A stretch of 64,000 nucleotides of DNA from Stanieria cyanosphaera PCC 7437 (GCF_000317575.1 NC_019748.1:1876001-1940000), one strand, 5' to 3'. Numbered from the stretch's first letter, positions 47,137-56,689 are shown. The notes: a model not told the origin generated them from the sequence alone. Numbers and translations: made by a program.

Positions 47137-48264
47137 ATGGAAATCAAAAAAATTTTATTTATTTTCTTATTTAGTTTAGCTGTATTTATTGCTTGTAGCG
47201 ATCGCTCTCTTAACTCACAAAGTTTTCAACAAATAGCAGCAGACAATAGTAATTTTCAATACATTGGTAGAGTTGACCGACAAAATCCTCAAGCTCCAAT
47301 TTTTAGTTTTCCTGCTACAGCTTGTCTGTTTAATTTTGAAGGTACAAGTTTAAAACTTAAATTAGCTGATGATAATTGGGGAGAAAGTAATTATATTGGT
47401 GTTTATCTTGATAATAATCCCAAACCGATTATTATTCATTTAAATAGTGGCAACGAACCCCAAGTTTATGAAGTAGCGAAAAAATTAGAAGACAAAAATC
47501 ATCAAGCTTTAATAGTTAAAAGAAATGATTATATTACAGGGGAATTCTCTTTTCATGGCATTCTGATTGATAACAATAAAAACTTACTTTCACCACCACA
47601 ACTAACTAATCGTAAAATTGAAGTTTATGGAGATTCAATTTCAGCCGGTTCAACAGTAGAATACGAGCAAACAGGTACTCAAGATCCATCAGGAGATACA
47701 AATCATTTATCTAATAGTTATCTTTCCTTTGGAGCAATGTTAGCTAGAGATTATCAAGCTCAATTGAGTTTAGTTGCTCAAGCAGGAATAGCTTTAGTAG
47801 ATGGTTATGGTTTTTGGCATGATGGTATTGGCATGGAAGCAGTTTACGATCAAATAAAACCTCTTAAAGATGCACCGAGTTGGGATTTTAATCAATATAT
47901 TCCTAATTTAGTTATAGTTGCTCTGGGACAAAATGATGCCTCAAGCATCGATCTCAACTCTGATCTAACCAGTACAGAATGGAAACAGCATTATAAAAAC
48001 TTTGTGGCTAATCTTCGTAGTAAATATCCTAATGCTTATTTTATTTGTATGTTTCCTAATATGTATCACGACCGCGCTTGGGATAATTATTTAAACGAAG
48101 CAGTAACAGAATACAAAAATGAACAACAAGACAATAAAATTCATTCTTTAATTACAGAACAAGTTACGCCCGGTCATCCTAGAGTAAGCGAACAACAATT
48201 AATGGCAGATGCTCTTAAAAATTTAATTGATACCACCTTAGTTCAAGATGGTTTTAGTTGGTAA
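47137..48264 (+). CDS. Exported SGNH/CE2-type carbohydrate esterase
   Basis: 375 residues from ATG 47137. A lipobox-like LAVFIACSD indicates an exported lipoprotein. An N-terminal beta-sandwich (about 40-150) is followed by the SGNH hydrolase core: catalytic Ser in VYGDSISAGS, Gly/Asn in VALGQNDASS and His in TPGHPRVSE. A sandwich before an SGNH domain is the layout of carbohydrate esterase family 2, deacetylases acting on polysaccharides (family knowledge). The polysaccharide substrate is unknown. The Pel-like cluster begins about 2 kb away on the other strand, which is suggestive only. Confidence 0.85.
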   Translation: MEIKKILFIFLFSLAVFIACSDRSLNSQSFQQIAADNSNFQYIGRVDRQNPQAPIFSFPATACLFNFEGTSLKLKLADDNWGESNYIGVYLDNNPKPIIIHLNSGNEPQVYEVAKKLEDKNHQALIVKRNDYITGEFSFHGILIDNNKNLLSPPQLTNRKIEVYGDSISAGSTVEYEQTGTQDPSGDTNHLSNSYLSFGAMLARDYQAQLSLVAQAGIALVDGYGFWHDGIGMEAVYDQIKPLKDAPSWDFNQYIPNLVIVALGQNDASSIDLNSDLTSTEWKQHYKNFVANLRSKYPNAYFICMFPNMYHDRAWDNYLNEAVTEYKNEQQDNKIHSLITEQVTPGHPRVSEQQLMADALKNLIDTTLVQDGFSW

Positions 48265-48375
48265 ATTGATTCAGAACAACAAATAATATAGCGTTTTTCA
48301 CATTAATGAAATACAGTAAAGCTGCTGGTTATTTTTTATGGTTAATTGTTAATAGTTGATTATTCATCCCTCATA

Positions 48376-48420
48376 ATTACTAATTACTAATTGGTAATTG
48401 ATAACTGGTAACTGATAACT
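48376..48420. repeat. Heptamer and related spacer repeats
   Basis: CTAATTA units followed by GGTAATTGATAACTGGTAACTGATAACTG. Same families as 41663-41704 and 51121-51157. Confidence 0.6.
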
Positions 48421-48422
48421 GT

Positions 48423-49829
48423 TTATGGTTGACTGTTGACTGCCGACTGATTGATACTTTCTCCTTTGACAACTTCTAAGGCAGTAATTCCATCTCCTTG
48501 AAAACCAAAGTACCAAAGAGAAGCAGCAGCTTCAGCGCGAGTTACTGGTTTTTTTGGTTGAAATAAAGTTGTGTAACCAAACACACGCTTCATATTTGAG
48601 TTGTCACCATTTTGAAAATCGGCAAATAACGCTTGCAATGCTTGAGGTGAGATATTTGCTGTATCTTGAAAACCCCAACTTTGCTTAATTGCATCAATTG
48701 AAGCAGTAGGTAAATTTTTTCTTAAATCTAGAGGTACTTTCCAAGTTAATAAATCTTCTCTGGTTAAAGGTGCATCGGGTTGAAATAATAATTTGCTACT
48801 ATTATCGGTTAGCATGGAAGGGATTAATCCTGCTTCTGCCAATCCTTGAATAATCTCAAAATCAGGGTCATTAACGCTAATATCTTGAAAAGCTGGACGA
48901 TCGCTTTTAGTTGCTAAATGAATTTTTTCTCCAGCAGCGTTGCCATGAAATTGATTGTTAGCTTCTACTAACCAGCGAGCAAAATCTCTACGAGTAATAG
49001 GTTCATTCGGTGCAAATTTATTGGCTTCAACTTTGCCTTCTTTAGAGTAAGCTGTTAGTATACCTAATTTTGCCAAATCCTCTATATAAGGACGTAGTTG
49101 TTCTGAAGTTTGATCGAGATCGCTAAAATAAACTGCTGATGCTGTAGTTTCTATATTAGGTTCTAGATCAGTTAAATTTTCAGATGAGTTAGTTGTTTCT
49201 GAAGTAGTTAATTGAGGTAAATCTTCAATCGGTTGATACGCGATCGCAAATTGATTGGAAATTAAATTATCTTTATTATCCGTGGTCGGTTGACTAAGAG
49301 AAACTGTTACTTTTAAGTTTTCCCTACTAGCAGTTAAAGCATTATTTCCTTGTTGAACATTCTCAGGAAAAGATTTGATAATTTTCCAGCCATTGGCTTT
49401 GAGTTGTTGTTGATAATAACTAGCTATTTGAGTCAAAGAGTCTGGTGACTCCCAGTTTGTTTTGCCTTTTTCTGTAGTTAAACCTGGTTGTACTTTGGTT
49501 AATTGAGCTTTGGGATAAAGAGGAATTTCAATGGGAAAATCGTCCGGTAAACTGATAGTCTGTTCCGAAGTAGGATTAGAAGAATTAATTGCAGAGTTAG
49601 AAGAGCTAGAATTTCCAATCGCAGTAGTAGCTGAAGTTGCTATTTGTTCAGGAACTTGACTACTAGCTAAAGTTTTTTTAAGTTCAGGATCGGCAGCTAA
49701 CCAATTTTCAATCGTCGCACCATTACTACAAGCAGAAACCAAAAAGAGCAAACTGCTAGCGACCACGCAGTGCCTCGCTTTCGGTGAGATCGCCCAGCGA
49801 TAAAAGTTGTGTGGTTGATTTGAAAACAC
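48423..49829 (-). CDS. SLH-domain lipoprotein
   Basis: 468 residues. The lipobox LFLVSACSNG places Cys34 as the lipid anchor. A middle domain (about 95-200, FPIEIPLYPKAQ, YYQQQLKANGWKI) is followed by three S-layer-homology-like repeats (VYFSDLD, FQDISVNDPDF, WGFQDT) that include TRRDFARWL and TRAEAAASLWY. SLH domains bind cell-wall polymers (family knowledge), so it probably links the outer membrane to peptidoglycan. Such proteins are common in cyanobacterial envelopes. No operon. Confidence 0.87.
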   Translation of the reverse strand: MFSNQPHNFYRWAISPKARHCVVASSLLFLVSACSNGATIENWLAADPELKKTLASSQVPEQIATSATTAIGNSSSSNSAINSSNPTSEQTISLPDDFPIEIPLYPKAQLTKVQPGLTTEKGKTNWESPDSLTQIASYYQQQLKANGWKIIKSFPENVQQGNNALTASRENLKVTVSLSQPTTDNKDNLISNQFAIAYQPIEDLPQLTTSETTNSSENLTDLEPNIETTASAVYFSDLDQTSEQLRPYIEDLAKLGILTAYSKEGKVEANKFAPNEPITRRDFARWLVEANNQFHGNAAGEKIHLATKSDRPAFQDISVNDPDFEIIQGLAEAGLIPSMLTDNSSKLLFQPDAPLTREDLLTWKVPLDLRKNLPTASIDAIKQSWGFQDTANISPQALQALFADFQNGDNSNMKRVFGYTTLFQPKKPVTRAEAAASLWYFGFQGDGITALEVVKGESINQSAVNSQP

Positions 49830-50293
49830 AGTTACTTGCTTAATAATCGGACTCCCAAATTTTATCGAAAAATGACATTTATTCTCAGGATAGACAAATT
49901 AAAGACTTTAATTATTTGATTATTTTAACGTTTTCCAAAAGCGATCGCGATCCCAACTTTTGTAAGCTTTCATTGAGACAAATTCTAGTTATAGTAACAA
50001 AAACTTAGTTTACCAAATATCCAACCATCGGCTGTTTACCACCACAAAATGGCAATCATTAAAATTTTCTTTATAATTACAAAAATTTAAAATTTGTAAC
50101 AAAATGCATAATAATTGAGCAACTCAAAAATTCTTAATTTGTTTAACTTTTAGATCTACTTCACTCCCAGCAGAAAAAGTAATACTACGACGTATAAATT
50201 TGAGAGGATGCCGATGCAGTAATTCTAATACTACTTGAGATCAAATAAATTTATGCCACCTTTCGATGCAGCGTAGTGATTGCCTCTACCAAA
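49830..50293. other. Gap between the SLH gene and the Pel-like cluster
   Basis: 464 AT-rich bases containing the SLH gene promoter and the end of the minus-strand cluster. No gene, repeat or clear terminator hairpin was found. Confidence 0.4.
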
Positions 50294-51115
50294 TCACTTT
50301 GAAGACTCGTTTAAAGACCGAATATACTCTATTTCTTCTTGCCAATAGGAGGGTAAACTGTTCCAAGGATCACCATCATCACTAGTTGGACTATCATCGG
50401 TAACATAGATATAACCAATCTTACAAGCGATCGCGTGGTCAATATAACTTTTCATCGTAGTAGCATCAGCAACAGAATGAATTAAACTAGCAAAATACTT
50501 ACTTTGATATTTATTGACATAAGATTTAGGTTTGTATCCTTTCCACGCTTGAGAATAATCTTCAAAAATTACTGCTAGATCTGCTGCGGGACGATTTAAA
50601 TAACTTTCATCAGTATCAGTACCAGGGTTAATTATTACTTGGTCTAAATTAGTTTTAGTTTTAATGTAGTTATAAAGCTCCTGATAATAATTAATTTGTT
50701 TGATATCGCTCGCGCTTTCATCAAGAAAAATTCCGTCCACATCATAATAGTTGTTATAAAGATCGATATCTTGTTTGACTTCTTCAATCGAGCGATCGCC
50801 GTATTGGGTATAGACATAGCCTAAGATAGTAATATTTGATTGTCTTAAATCTTTTAATCCTCTTTGATAGTCTTGGTTTGGTGGTTTACCGTCAGGGCCG
50901 TTATTAGGATTAATGATTGCCATAATAGGCACTCGCTGTGCTGCTGAGGCAACATCCGACCATACATAAGTTTTAGGTTCATACCAATTAGGATAAATAT
51001 AAAGAGGAAGCAGAATTTTAAGCGAATTACCCACCACTGCTTGTGATTGACAAGATAACATGATACAAACAACTAAAATTGCTGTTAAAAATCTGCCAAG
51101 GTTCAATACTTTCAT
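50294..51115 (-). CDS. Spherulin-4-like glycoside hydrolase, exported
   Basis: 273 residues. A signal peptide (FLTAILVVCIMLSC) leads into a TIM-barrel-like domain with KILLPLYIYPNW, VPIMAIINPNNGP, ITILGYVYTQYG, VDGIFLDESASD and VIINPGTDT, the pattern of the spherulation-specific family 4 (Spherulin4). Related fungal enzymes (Sph3, GH135) cut galactosaminogalactan, and the hydrolase domain of PelA cuts the similar Pel polymer (family knowledge). It is the last gene of the minus-strand cluster with PelF- and PelG-like proteins, so it is probably a periplasmic or surface enzyme that trims or releases the polymer made there (inference). Confidence 0.85.
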   Translation of the reverse strand: MKVLNLGRFLTAILVVCIMLSCQSQAVVGNSLKILLPLYIYPNWYEPKTYVWSDVASAAQRVPIMAIINPNNGPDGKPPNQDYQRGLKDLRQSNITILGYVYTQYGDRSIEEVKQDIDLYNNYYDVDGIFLDESASDIKQINYYQELYNYIKTKTNLDQVIINPGTDTDESYLNRPAADLAVIFEDYSQAWKGYKPKSYVNKYQSKYFASLIHSVADATTMKSYIDHAIACKIGYIYVTDDSPTSDDGDPWNSLPSYWQEEIEYIRSLNESSK

Positions 51116-51120
51116 TTATG

Positions 51121-51157
51121 TAATTACTGATAACTGATAACTGCTCACTGGTCACTG
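51121..51157. repeat. TGATAACTGATAACTG spacer repeat inside the cluster
   Basis: Tandem CTGATAA units plus CACTGGTCACTG between two genes of the cluster. Dispersed spacer repeat. Confidence 0.55.
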
Positions 51158-52699
51158 CTAATACCCTCCCAGATAGTAAGCATAATCTGGTTTTTGCATT
51201 GCTTGTAACACTTTGCGTCGAGAAAGCAGCATAAATACTAAAGAACCTACAACTAAACCAAGCACAGCCCATTCAGGAGCGATCGCATTAGCTGCAAGAT
51301 ACCCTATTACAAAATTAACTATTAGACTGGGAAAAATTGATGCGATCGCAGAAGAGGCAAGATTGAGATTAAACAATACCACTGCATTTAATAAACCTAG
51401 AACTAATAATAGATATCCTAGACAACCTATTAAAGTTAAAACAGGATTAGTTGATGCCCAAGGTTTTGGAGTTGGTATGCCGATGATAGAAGCTACTAAT
51501 AAACCAAAAAATAGTAAAATTACACCTATTAAGAGTAAATAACGCAAATTTAATTGCTTAGATAACGTACTCATGTTTTCCAATTTTGCTATCTGAGCTT
51601 GTTTGTACCAATAACGAATTAAGCGATAAGCTAAATATTCACTCAAAGGTACGGCTAATAAAAAATTAAGCAAAGCCAAATCCATTGCTCGTTGATAGGC
51701 AGAGTCAATCGCAAAAATTAACCCAGAAGCAGCATCTACTGCCCAACCAGCTACCAAACGATCTGCAAAAATAAAGCAAAAATAAGTAATTCCATAACCA
51801 AAAAAGGAAGCGAGTAGATAGATAGTAGCACTGAGGTTGGGTAATTCGATTTTTCCTTCAATAGGATGAGCAAGTTGTCGTTTTCTCAACAAAATTACTA
51901 CGGCGATCGCTAGAAAAATTAAAGTCACAAAGATAGCTACTATTTGAGCTTCCAATGCACCGAGGTTTGCTTTGAACCTAACCATCCAAAACAAGACAGT
52001 TAAACCGATCAAAGTTAAAGGTGTTCCCCAAATCGATAACAGAGATAGGATTGATAACAACATCCACAGTAAGCTGAGAACGAGGTAATAAAAAGCCCCT
52101 AAAACCAAATATTGATCGGGAAATAAATTTCGATAAAAGCCAAACCACAAACTCATTACAGCTAGGACAAAGCTAGTCAGCATTCCCAAACTCAACAAAG
52201 AAACACAGGCTTTTCTTGCTTGTTGTGGAAAACCCAACCCGAAATAAAATTCTCCTCTACGAGCGATCGCTTGAACGAATCCACCACTGGTAATTAAACT
52301 AGCTAAAGTTGCTAGGGTAAATAAAGCAGCTAGTTGAGGTGGGATAAATTTCCAACTATCACTAGGTTCTAAATTACTTAAAATTAACAAAGAAATTAAA
52401 GGAATAGCATAGACAAAACTACGGGAAAATTGCTCGACAAAGGCATATAATTCGGCAATAATTGTTTTTTTCCAGTTAGTATCTTGCGGTGTTTCTAGAG
52501 TTAATAATACAGGATTATTCTGTTGATAAATATATTCTCCAATTGCCAAAACATCAGCAAAACCAAACTCTTCAGCGATAATGCGATCGGTATAACCTAA
52601 AGATTCTATAATTGCCATAGTTTGCCAACGATCTACTAGTCTAGGACTAACTTGTTCTACTTGAGCAATTAGTTTTAAAAGTTTTTGTTCGTTGGACAT
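51158..52699 (-). CDS. PelG-like polytopic membrane protein
   Basis: 513 residues with about 12 membrane helices after a soluble N-terminal region of about 90 residues. The size and layout resemble PelG, a Wzx/MOP-type inner-membrane protein that works with PelF in Pel polysaccharide synthesis and export (family knowledge). I do not see a motif that proves PelG, so the call leans on its place 61 bases after the PelF-type gene. The other neighbour is the spherulin-4-like hydrolase. Alternative: an unrelated membrane protein recruited to the cluster. Confidence 0.6.
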   Translation of the reverse strand: MSNEQKLLKLIAQVEQVSPRLVDRWQTMAIIESLGYTDRIIAEEFGFADVLAIGEYIYQQNNPVLLTLETPQDTNWKKTIIAELYAFVEQFSRSFVYAIPLISLLILSNLEPSDSWKFIPPQLAALFTLATLASLITSGGFVQAIARRGEFYFGLGFPQQARKACVSLLSLGMLTSFVLAVMSLWFGFYRNLFPDQYLVLGAFYYLVLSLLWMLLSILSLLSIWGTPLTLIGLTVLFWMVRFKANLGALEAQIVAIFVTLIFLAIAVVILLRKRQLAHPIEGKIELPNLSATIYLLASFFGYGITYFCFIFADRLVAGWAVDAASGLIFAIDSAYQRAMDLALLNFLLAVPLSEYLAYRLIRYWYKQAQIAKLENMSTLSKQLNLRYLLLIGVILLFFGLLVASIIGIPTPKPWASTNPVLTLIGCLGYLLLVLGLLNAVVLFNLNLASSAIASIFPSLIVNFVIGYLAANAIAPEWAVLGLVVGSLVFMLLSRRKVLQAMQKPDYAYYLGGY

Positions 52700-52760
52700 G
52701 GATTTAAGTAAAAAGTAAAAAGTAATTACTAATAGGTTTTAATTTTTAAACCATGAGCAA

Positions 52761-54227
52761 TTACTTTAATAATTTGTAATAGGTATTTAAATGTTCTGAT
52801 AAAAAAGTCTTCTGGGTGAATAATTTTAAGGAACGTTCCAAAGCTCTTTTCCCATATTGCGTCCGCTCTTCTTGGGGAAGTGAAAGTAATTGAAGTATGG
52901 CTTGAGCCATCTGTTCTGGTTCTCCTGCACGCACCATTAATCCTGTATCTGCGATCGCTTCTCGGACTCCTCCGACATCAGTAGCGACAATTGTTGCGCC
53001 AGAAAGCATGGCTTCGATGATGGCAAAAGGAAACCCTTCGGAAATACTAGACATGGCTACAACATCGGCTTCACTGTATGCCCGCCAGGGTTCACTGGTA
53101 AAACCAGCAAAATTAATCGTTTTTTCTAAATCATGTTGCTCTACTACTGCTTGACATTGAGCGAAATAGTTTTCATCAGAGGCTTTTCCGTAAAACCGAA
53201 ATTCAACATCGGGAATCTGATCTCTGACAATTACCGCAGCTTTAATTAAGTCTAATTGACCTTTTAAGGGAAAGATTAAGCCCATATTCATTACTTGAGG
53301 GCGTTCTTTCTTGACAGGTGGTGTAGGATGAAATTTATTTGGATCTGCCCCGTTATAAATTACCTTGATTTTTTCTGGTGGTACTCCCCACCAACGTTCC
53401 CAACGGGCATTATACTCACAGACTGGAGCAACTAAATCGGCAAAATGAAAGTTAACTTTCACTACTGCCCCCATTAAGCGATACAAAAACTTGCGGACAA
53501 ATAAGGAAGGAATATTTTGATTAAGGTTTAAATATTGCTCTCGAATATTAATGCCATGTTCGGTTAGTAAATAAGGCGTTCCGCGCTGTAATTTGGCAAT
53601 CACACAGGGTAAACCACAAAATGCTGCTGCTGAAGAGTGAGTGATGTCTGTTTCTGGTACGGGTACGTGAATGGCAATTAAAAATCGATATAACAATCGC
53701 ATTGCTTCAGTTACTTCAGCTAGAGTTACTTCCACAAGAGAATCTTCTTGCTGACAATAATCCCAAACTAGATGCTTAAAAGTTGACCACATCCAAACCG
53801 AATTCATGGTTTTGTGATAGTCGTAATCTAGAAAATATTGGTGAATTCCCAACAGCAGTTTACCTAATGATTCTGCTTCTACTTCACTCAGTAATACCAT
53901 CCGTAAAAAAGATTCAAACAGAGGAATAAATTTAGTTTGAATTAAACTAACGGTTACTTGCTGTTTACTTTTAAGAGCCAGAGAAAAAGGCGATCGCCAG
54001 GTGTATTCTACTGGATCATCTGTTCCCCACAATGGTATTTTGATAACTTCTAAAACGTTGGGTGATAATTCATAATTGATTTTTTGATAAGGATTAGCCA
54101 CAATCGCTAATAGTTTAAAATCTATTTCTGGTAACTGTTGAGTTAACACATGACACCAGGTACTGACACCACCTTTAGCAAAAGGATAAGTTCCTTCTGT
54201 TGTCAGCAGTACACAAGGTCTAGCCAA
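52761..54227 (-). CDS. pelF: PelF-type GT4 glycosyltransferase
   Basis: 488 residues. The N-terminus LLTTEGTYPFAKGGVSTWCH is the PelF signature, as is the TEHGINIREQYL segment. The C-terminal GT4 nucleotide-sugar part has MNMGLIFPLKGQLDLIKAA and EGFPFAIIEAMLSG, with the catalytic Glu pair. PelF polymerises the Pel exopolysaccharide, rich in GalNAc and galactosamine, from UDP-sugar in the cytosol (known from Pseudomonas). It starts 2 bases after the receiver-HlyD gene, so they are tightly coupled. The sugar specificity of this cyanobacterial enzyme is not known. Confidence 0.86.
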   Translation of the reverse strand: MARPCVLLTTEGTYPFAKGGVSTWCHVLTQQLPEIDFKLLAIVANPYQKINYELSPNVLEVIKIPLWGTDDPVEYTWRSPFSLALKSKQQVTVSLIQTKFIPLFESFLRMVLLSEVEAESLGKLLLGIHQYFLDYDYHKTMNSVWMWSTFKHLVWDYCQQEDSLVEVTLAEVTEAMRLLYRFLIAIHVPVPETDITHSSAAAFCGLPCVIAKLQRGTPYLLTEHGINIREQYLNLNQNIPSLFVRKFLYRLMGAVVKVNFHFADLVAPVCEYNARWERWWGVPPEKIKVIYNGADPNKFHPTPPVKKERPQVMNMGLIFPLKGQLDLIKAAVIVRDQIPDVEFRFYGKASDENYFAQCQAVVEQHDLEKTINFAGFTSEPWRAYSEADVVAMSSISEGFPFAIIEAMLSGATIVATDVGGVREAIADTGLMVRAGEPEQMAQAILQLLSLPQEERTQYGKRALERSLKLFTQKTFLSEHLNTYYKLLK

Positions 54228-54229
54228 GT

Positions 54230-56053
54230 TTACTTACCTCCCATAACTGTCTGGGGCAAAAATTGTACTTGAGCTAATTGACTAATAATTAAAGAGTTAG
54301 TCGGGTTGGCAAATTCTATTTCAACTAAATAGTCCAATTTTTCGGTAGGTAAAGGATTAACAGTCGCAATCTTACCCTCAAATTTTTGGGCTGTCACTCC
54401 CGAACCTATTTGAATTACTGCTGGTTGATTAGGACTCAAGACATTAATTAAACGAGAGTTTACTGCCACTTCAATTTTGAGTTGTTCTAATCTAGCTAAC
54501 CCAATTACTGCATTACCACCATAAATTTGATCGCCAATGGTAACTGGTATTTCTGTTATTATTCCTGCTTCAGTTGCGGTAATGACTTGATTGATTTGAG
54601 GAATTTGATATTGATTAAGTTGGGCTGCTTGCTGTTTTAACAGTTCTAGTTTTTCTGTGGCTTGTTGATATTCAAGCTGAGCCTTTTGCTTCTGTTTTTC
54701 TAATTGTGCGATCGCATCTTGTTGTTCTTGAATCGCTAATTTTTCTTGTAGTTGAGATAATTCTGTTTGACTTTGTTCTAATTTAGTATTGGCATTCGCT
54801 GCTGCGATCGCTGTATCATAATCTGCCTTAGCTATTTCTAATTCTACCTGCGCTTGTTCTAATTGCTCTTGAGAAATTGCTCCCTGTTGATTAAGAGTAT
54901 CTAAACGATTAAAACGTGCTTTGGCTCGTTCATACACAGCTTTAGTTCTCGGTACTGAATCTTGTCGTTGACGCAGAGGTAGTTTTTCTGCCTGACTTTG
55001 AGCTAGAGAAACCTGTAAATTTGCCTCAGCAATTTTCGCTCGTAAAGGAGCTAAATCATACTTAAGACGATTAATCTTTTGTTCTAAATCAAAAATTTGT
55101 TGTTGAGCAATCTGTTGTTGCTGAAATACTGCTTGTTGTTGCTGTTTGGTTGATTGCTGTTCTTGAATAATTTGTTTTTGCTCATTTTCTGCTGCTAAAT
55201 TCTTGAGAGTAAGTAAAGTTTGACCAACTTCTACCTTCTCACCAACCTGTACGGAAATCTGATCTACCACACCAGGATTAATTGCTGCAATCTTAAAAGT
55301 CTTGGCTGGTTTTACCTTACCTGTAAACTGAGTCTGGGCAATGGTAGCAGATTGCTCCTCATAACTAAGCACGGGTAGGGGTTTTCTCAGCCATTGACGC
55401 ATGACATAAATTCCAGTTGTGAGACTCAAAGCAACTATCAACCAAGCTAAGGTTTGCTTGAGACTATTTTGTGTTGTCCAAGGTTGAGACTCAATCGCTA
55501 TAGGATTAGGAGAGGTAAGTACAATCTCTTCTTTGGTTAACGAAGTAGAAGTAAGTTTAGCTTTTCTCTGAAGAAGTACTTGAGAATGACTATCTAAGTT
55601 GTTTTGTTTGTGCTCAAGAGAGTCAACAGTTGATTTTTTAACCACAGGAAGTAATTTTTCAAATAATCCAGCCCCCATGTGGGTAAAACCTTTGTTAACA
55701 AATCTAATCGCTTGTTCTATCTCTTCGTCAGACGATCCCTTCAGTAAATATCCTGTCGCTCCAGCAGACATCGATTCTGTCACATATTTATCTTCATCAT
55801 GACTACTAAGCACTAAAATTTTCGTCTCAGGACACTCTTCGGCAATTAGTTTTGTAGTGACCAAACCATTTAGTTGTGGCATTTCCAGATCGAGTAAAAC
55901 GATATCAGGATGTAGCTCTTTAGCAAAAGCGATCGCATCTAGGCCATTGTTGGCAAGACCAATTAATTTAAAATCTGAAATTGAATTAACTAAACATTCA
56001 AGTCTAGCACGTACGAATTTTTGATCATCTACAATTAAAATTTTAATCATCAC
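54230..56053 (-). CDS. Receiver domain fused to membrane-anchored HlyD-type adaptor
   Basis: 607 residues. Residues 1-125 form a NarL-type receiver (KILIVDDQKFVRARLE; acceptor Asp55 in VLLDLEMPQLNG; Lys105 in GYLLKGSS). A Gln/Ser-rich linker (about 130-195) leads to one membrane helix (about 200-217, TLAWLIVALSLTTGIYVM). Beyond it comes an HlyD/RND-adaptor region: barrel-sandwich hybrid (INPGVVDQISVQVGEKVEVGQTLLTLKN), long coiled-coil hairpin (about 285-490), second half-sandwich (TATEAGIITEIPVTIGDQIY) and beta-barrel. The usual DNA-binding domain of NarL proteins is replaced. The order predicts a cytosolic receiver and a periplasmic adaptor. It is the first gene of the PelF/PelG-like cluster. 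Confidence 0.9.
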   Translation of the reverse strand: MMIKILIVDDQKFVRARLECLVNSISDFKLIGLANNGLDAIAFAKELHPDIVLLDLEMPQLNGLVTTKLIAEECPETKILVLSSHDEDKYVTESMSAGATGYLLKGSSDEEIEQAIRFVNKGFTHMGAGLFEKLLPVVKKSTVDSLEHKQNNLDSHSQVLLQRKAKLTSTSLTKEEIVLTSPNPIAIESQPWTTQNSLKQTLAWLIVALSLTTGIYVMRQWLRKPLPVLSYEEQSATIAQTQFTGKVKPAKTFKIAAINPGVVDQISVQVGEKVEVGQTLLTLKNLAAENEQKQIIQEQQSTKQQQQAVFQQQQIAQQQIFDLEQKINRLKYDLAPLRAKIAEANLQVSLAQSQAEKLPLRQRQDSVPRTKAVYERAKARFNRLDTLNQQGAISQEQLEQAQVELEIAKADYDTAIAAANANTKLEQSQTELSQLQEKLAIQEQQDAIAQLEKQKQKAQLEYQQATEKLELLKQQAAQLNQYQIPQINQVITATEAGIITEIPVTIGDQIYGGNAVIGLARLEQLKIEVAVNSRLINVLSPNQPAVIQIGSGVTAQKFEGKIATVNPLPTEKLDYLVEIEFANPTNSLIISQLAQVQFLPQTVMGGK

Positions 56054-56461
56054 TGATATTTTAAATTATTAAAAATCAAGAGAATTTTTGGTTTAACAAA
56101 AAAATAGTTTTATTATTTGAATAAATAATTTAAAACTCAATTATTATTGGTTTAAACCAATTTTTAAGGTTTATTTGATAAATTTAAATACCTATTTGTA
56201 TATTGATGAATTTCATCTGCAAGATTTTACTTACGTCAATACTAATTTGCCTTATGAACAGAAGATTTACATCAAGAATCAATAAAACTTAGATAAAGAT
56301 TTGCCTAATTTTTTCTTAACTATCTCAACAATCAACTTATGTATCTGTCTCATCGAAAGGTAGCAGCATCCGCGATCGCGTATAGTTAAAATCTTAGAAA
56401 TGTTATCCTATAAAGTTGAGCTAAAAATTACAATAGTGAAATCGTTATAGATTAATAATCA
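56054..56461. other. Divergent promoter region of the Pel-like cluster
   Basis: 408 AT-rich bases between the minus-strand cluster and the DUF3134 gene. It contains one CGCGATCGCG site at about 56371-56380. No structured element or small gene was recognised. Confidence 0.45.
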
Positions 56462-56689
56462 ATGAAAAATCCAGCGTTAAATCAAGAACCTCGTTACGAA
56501 CCAGCTATTGTTATTCCTTTAAAACAAGAAGCTTCCTTAATCGATTGGTTAAAGGCAAATAATCGACTAATTGCTCGTGAAGCTGTAGAGAAGGATAGCT
56601 ACAATGGTGATGATCCTGAAATCGATGAATTGATGGGTGGAGAAGAAGATTTTGAAGAAGATGATGATTTTGATGATTTAGAAGAGTAG
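56462..56689 (+). CDS. DUF3134 small acidic protein
   Basis: 75 residues. NPALNQEPRYEPAIVIPLKQ followed by EASLIDWLKANNRLIARE is the DUF3134 core, conserved in cyanobacteria; the C-terminus is a run of Glu and Asp (EEDFEEDDDFDDLEE). Function unknown. It precedes mraY by 64 bases on the same strand, possibly in one transcript. Confidence 0.88.
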   Translation: MKNPALNQEPRYEPAIVIPLKQEASLIDWLKANNRLIAREAVEKDSYNGDDPEIDELMGGEEDFEEDDDFDDLEE

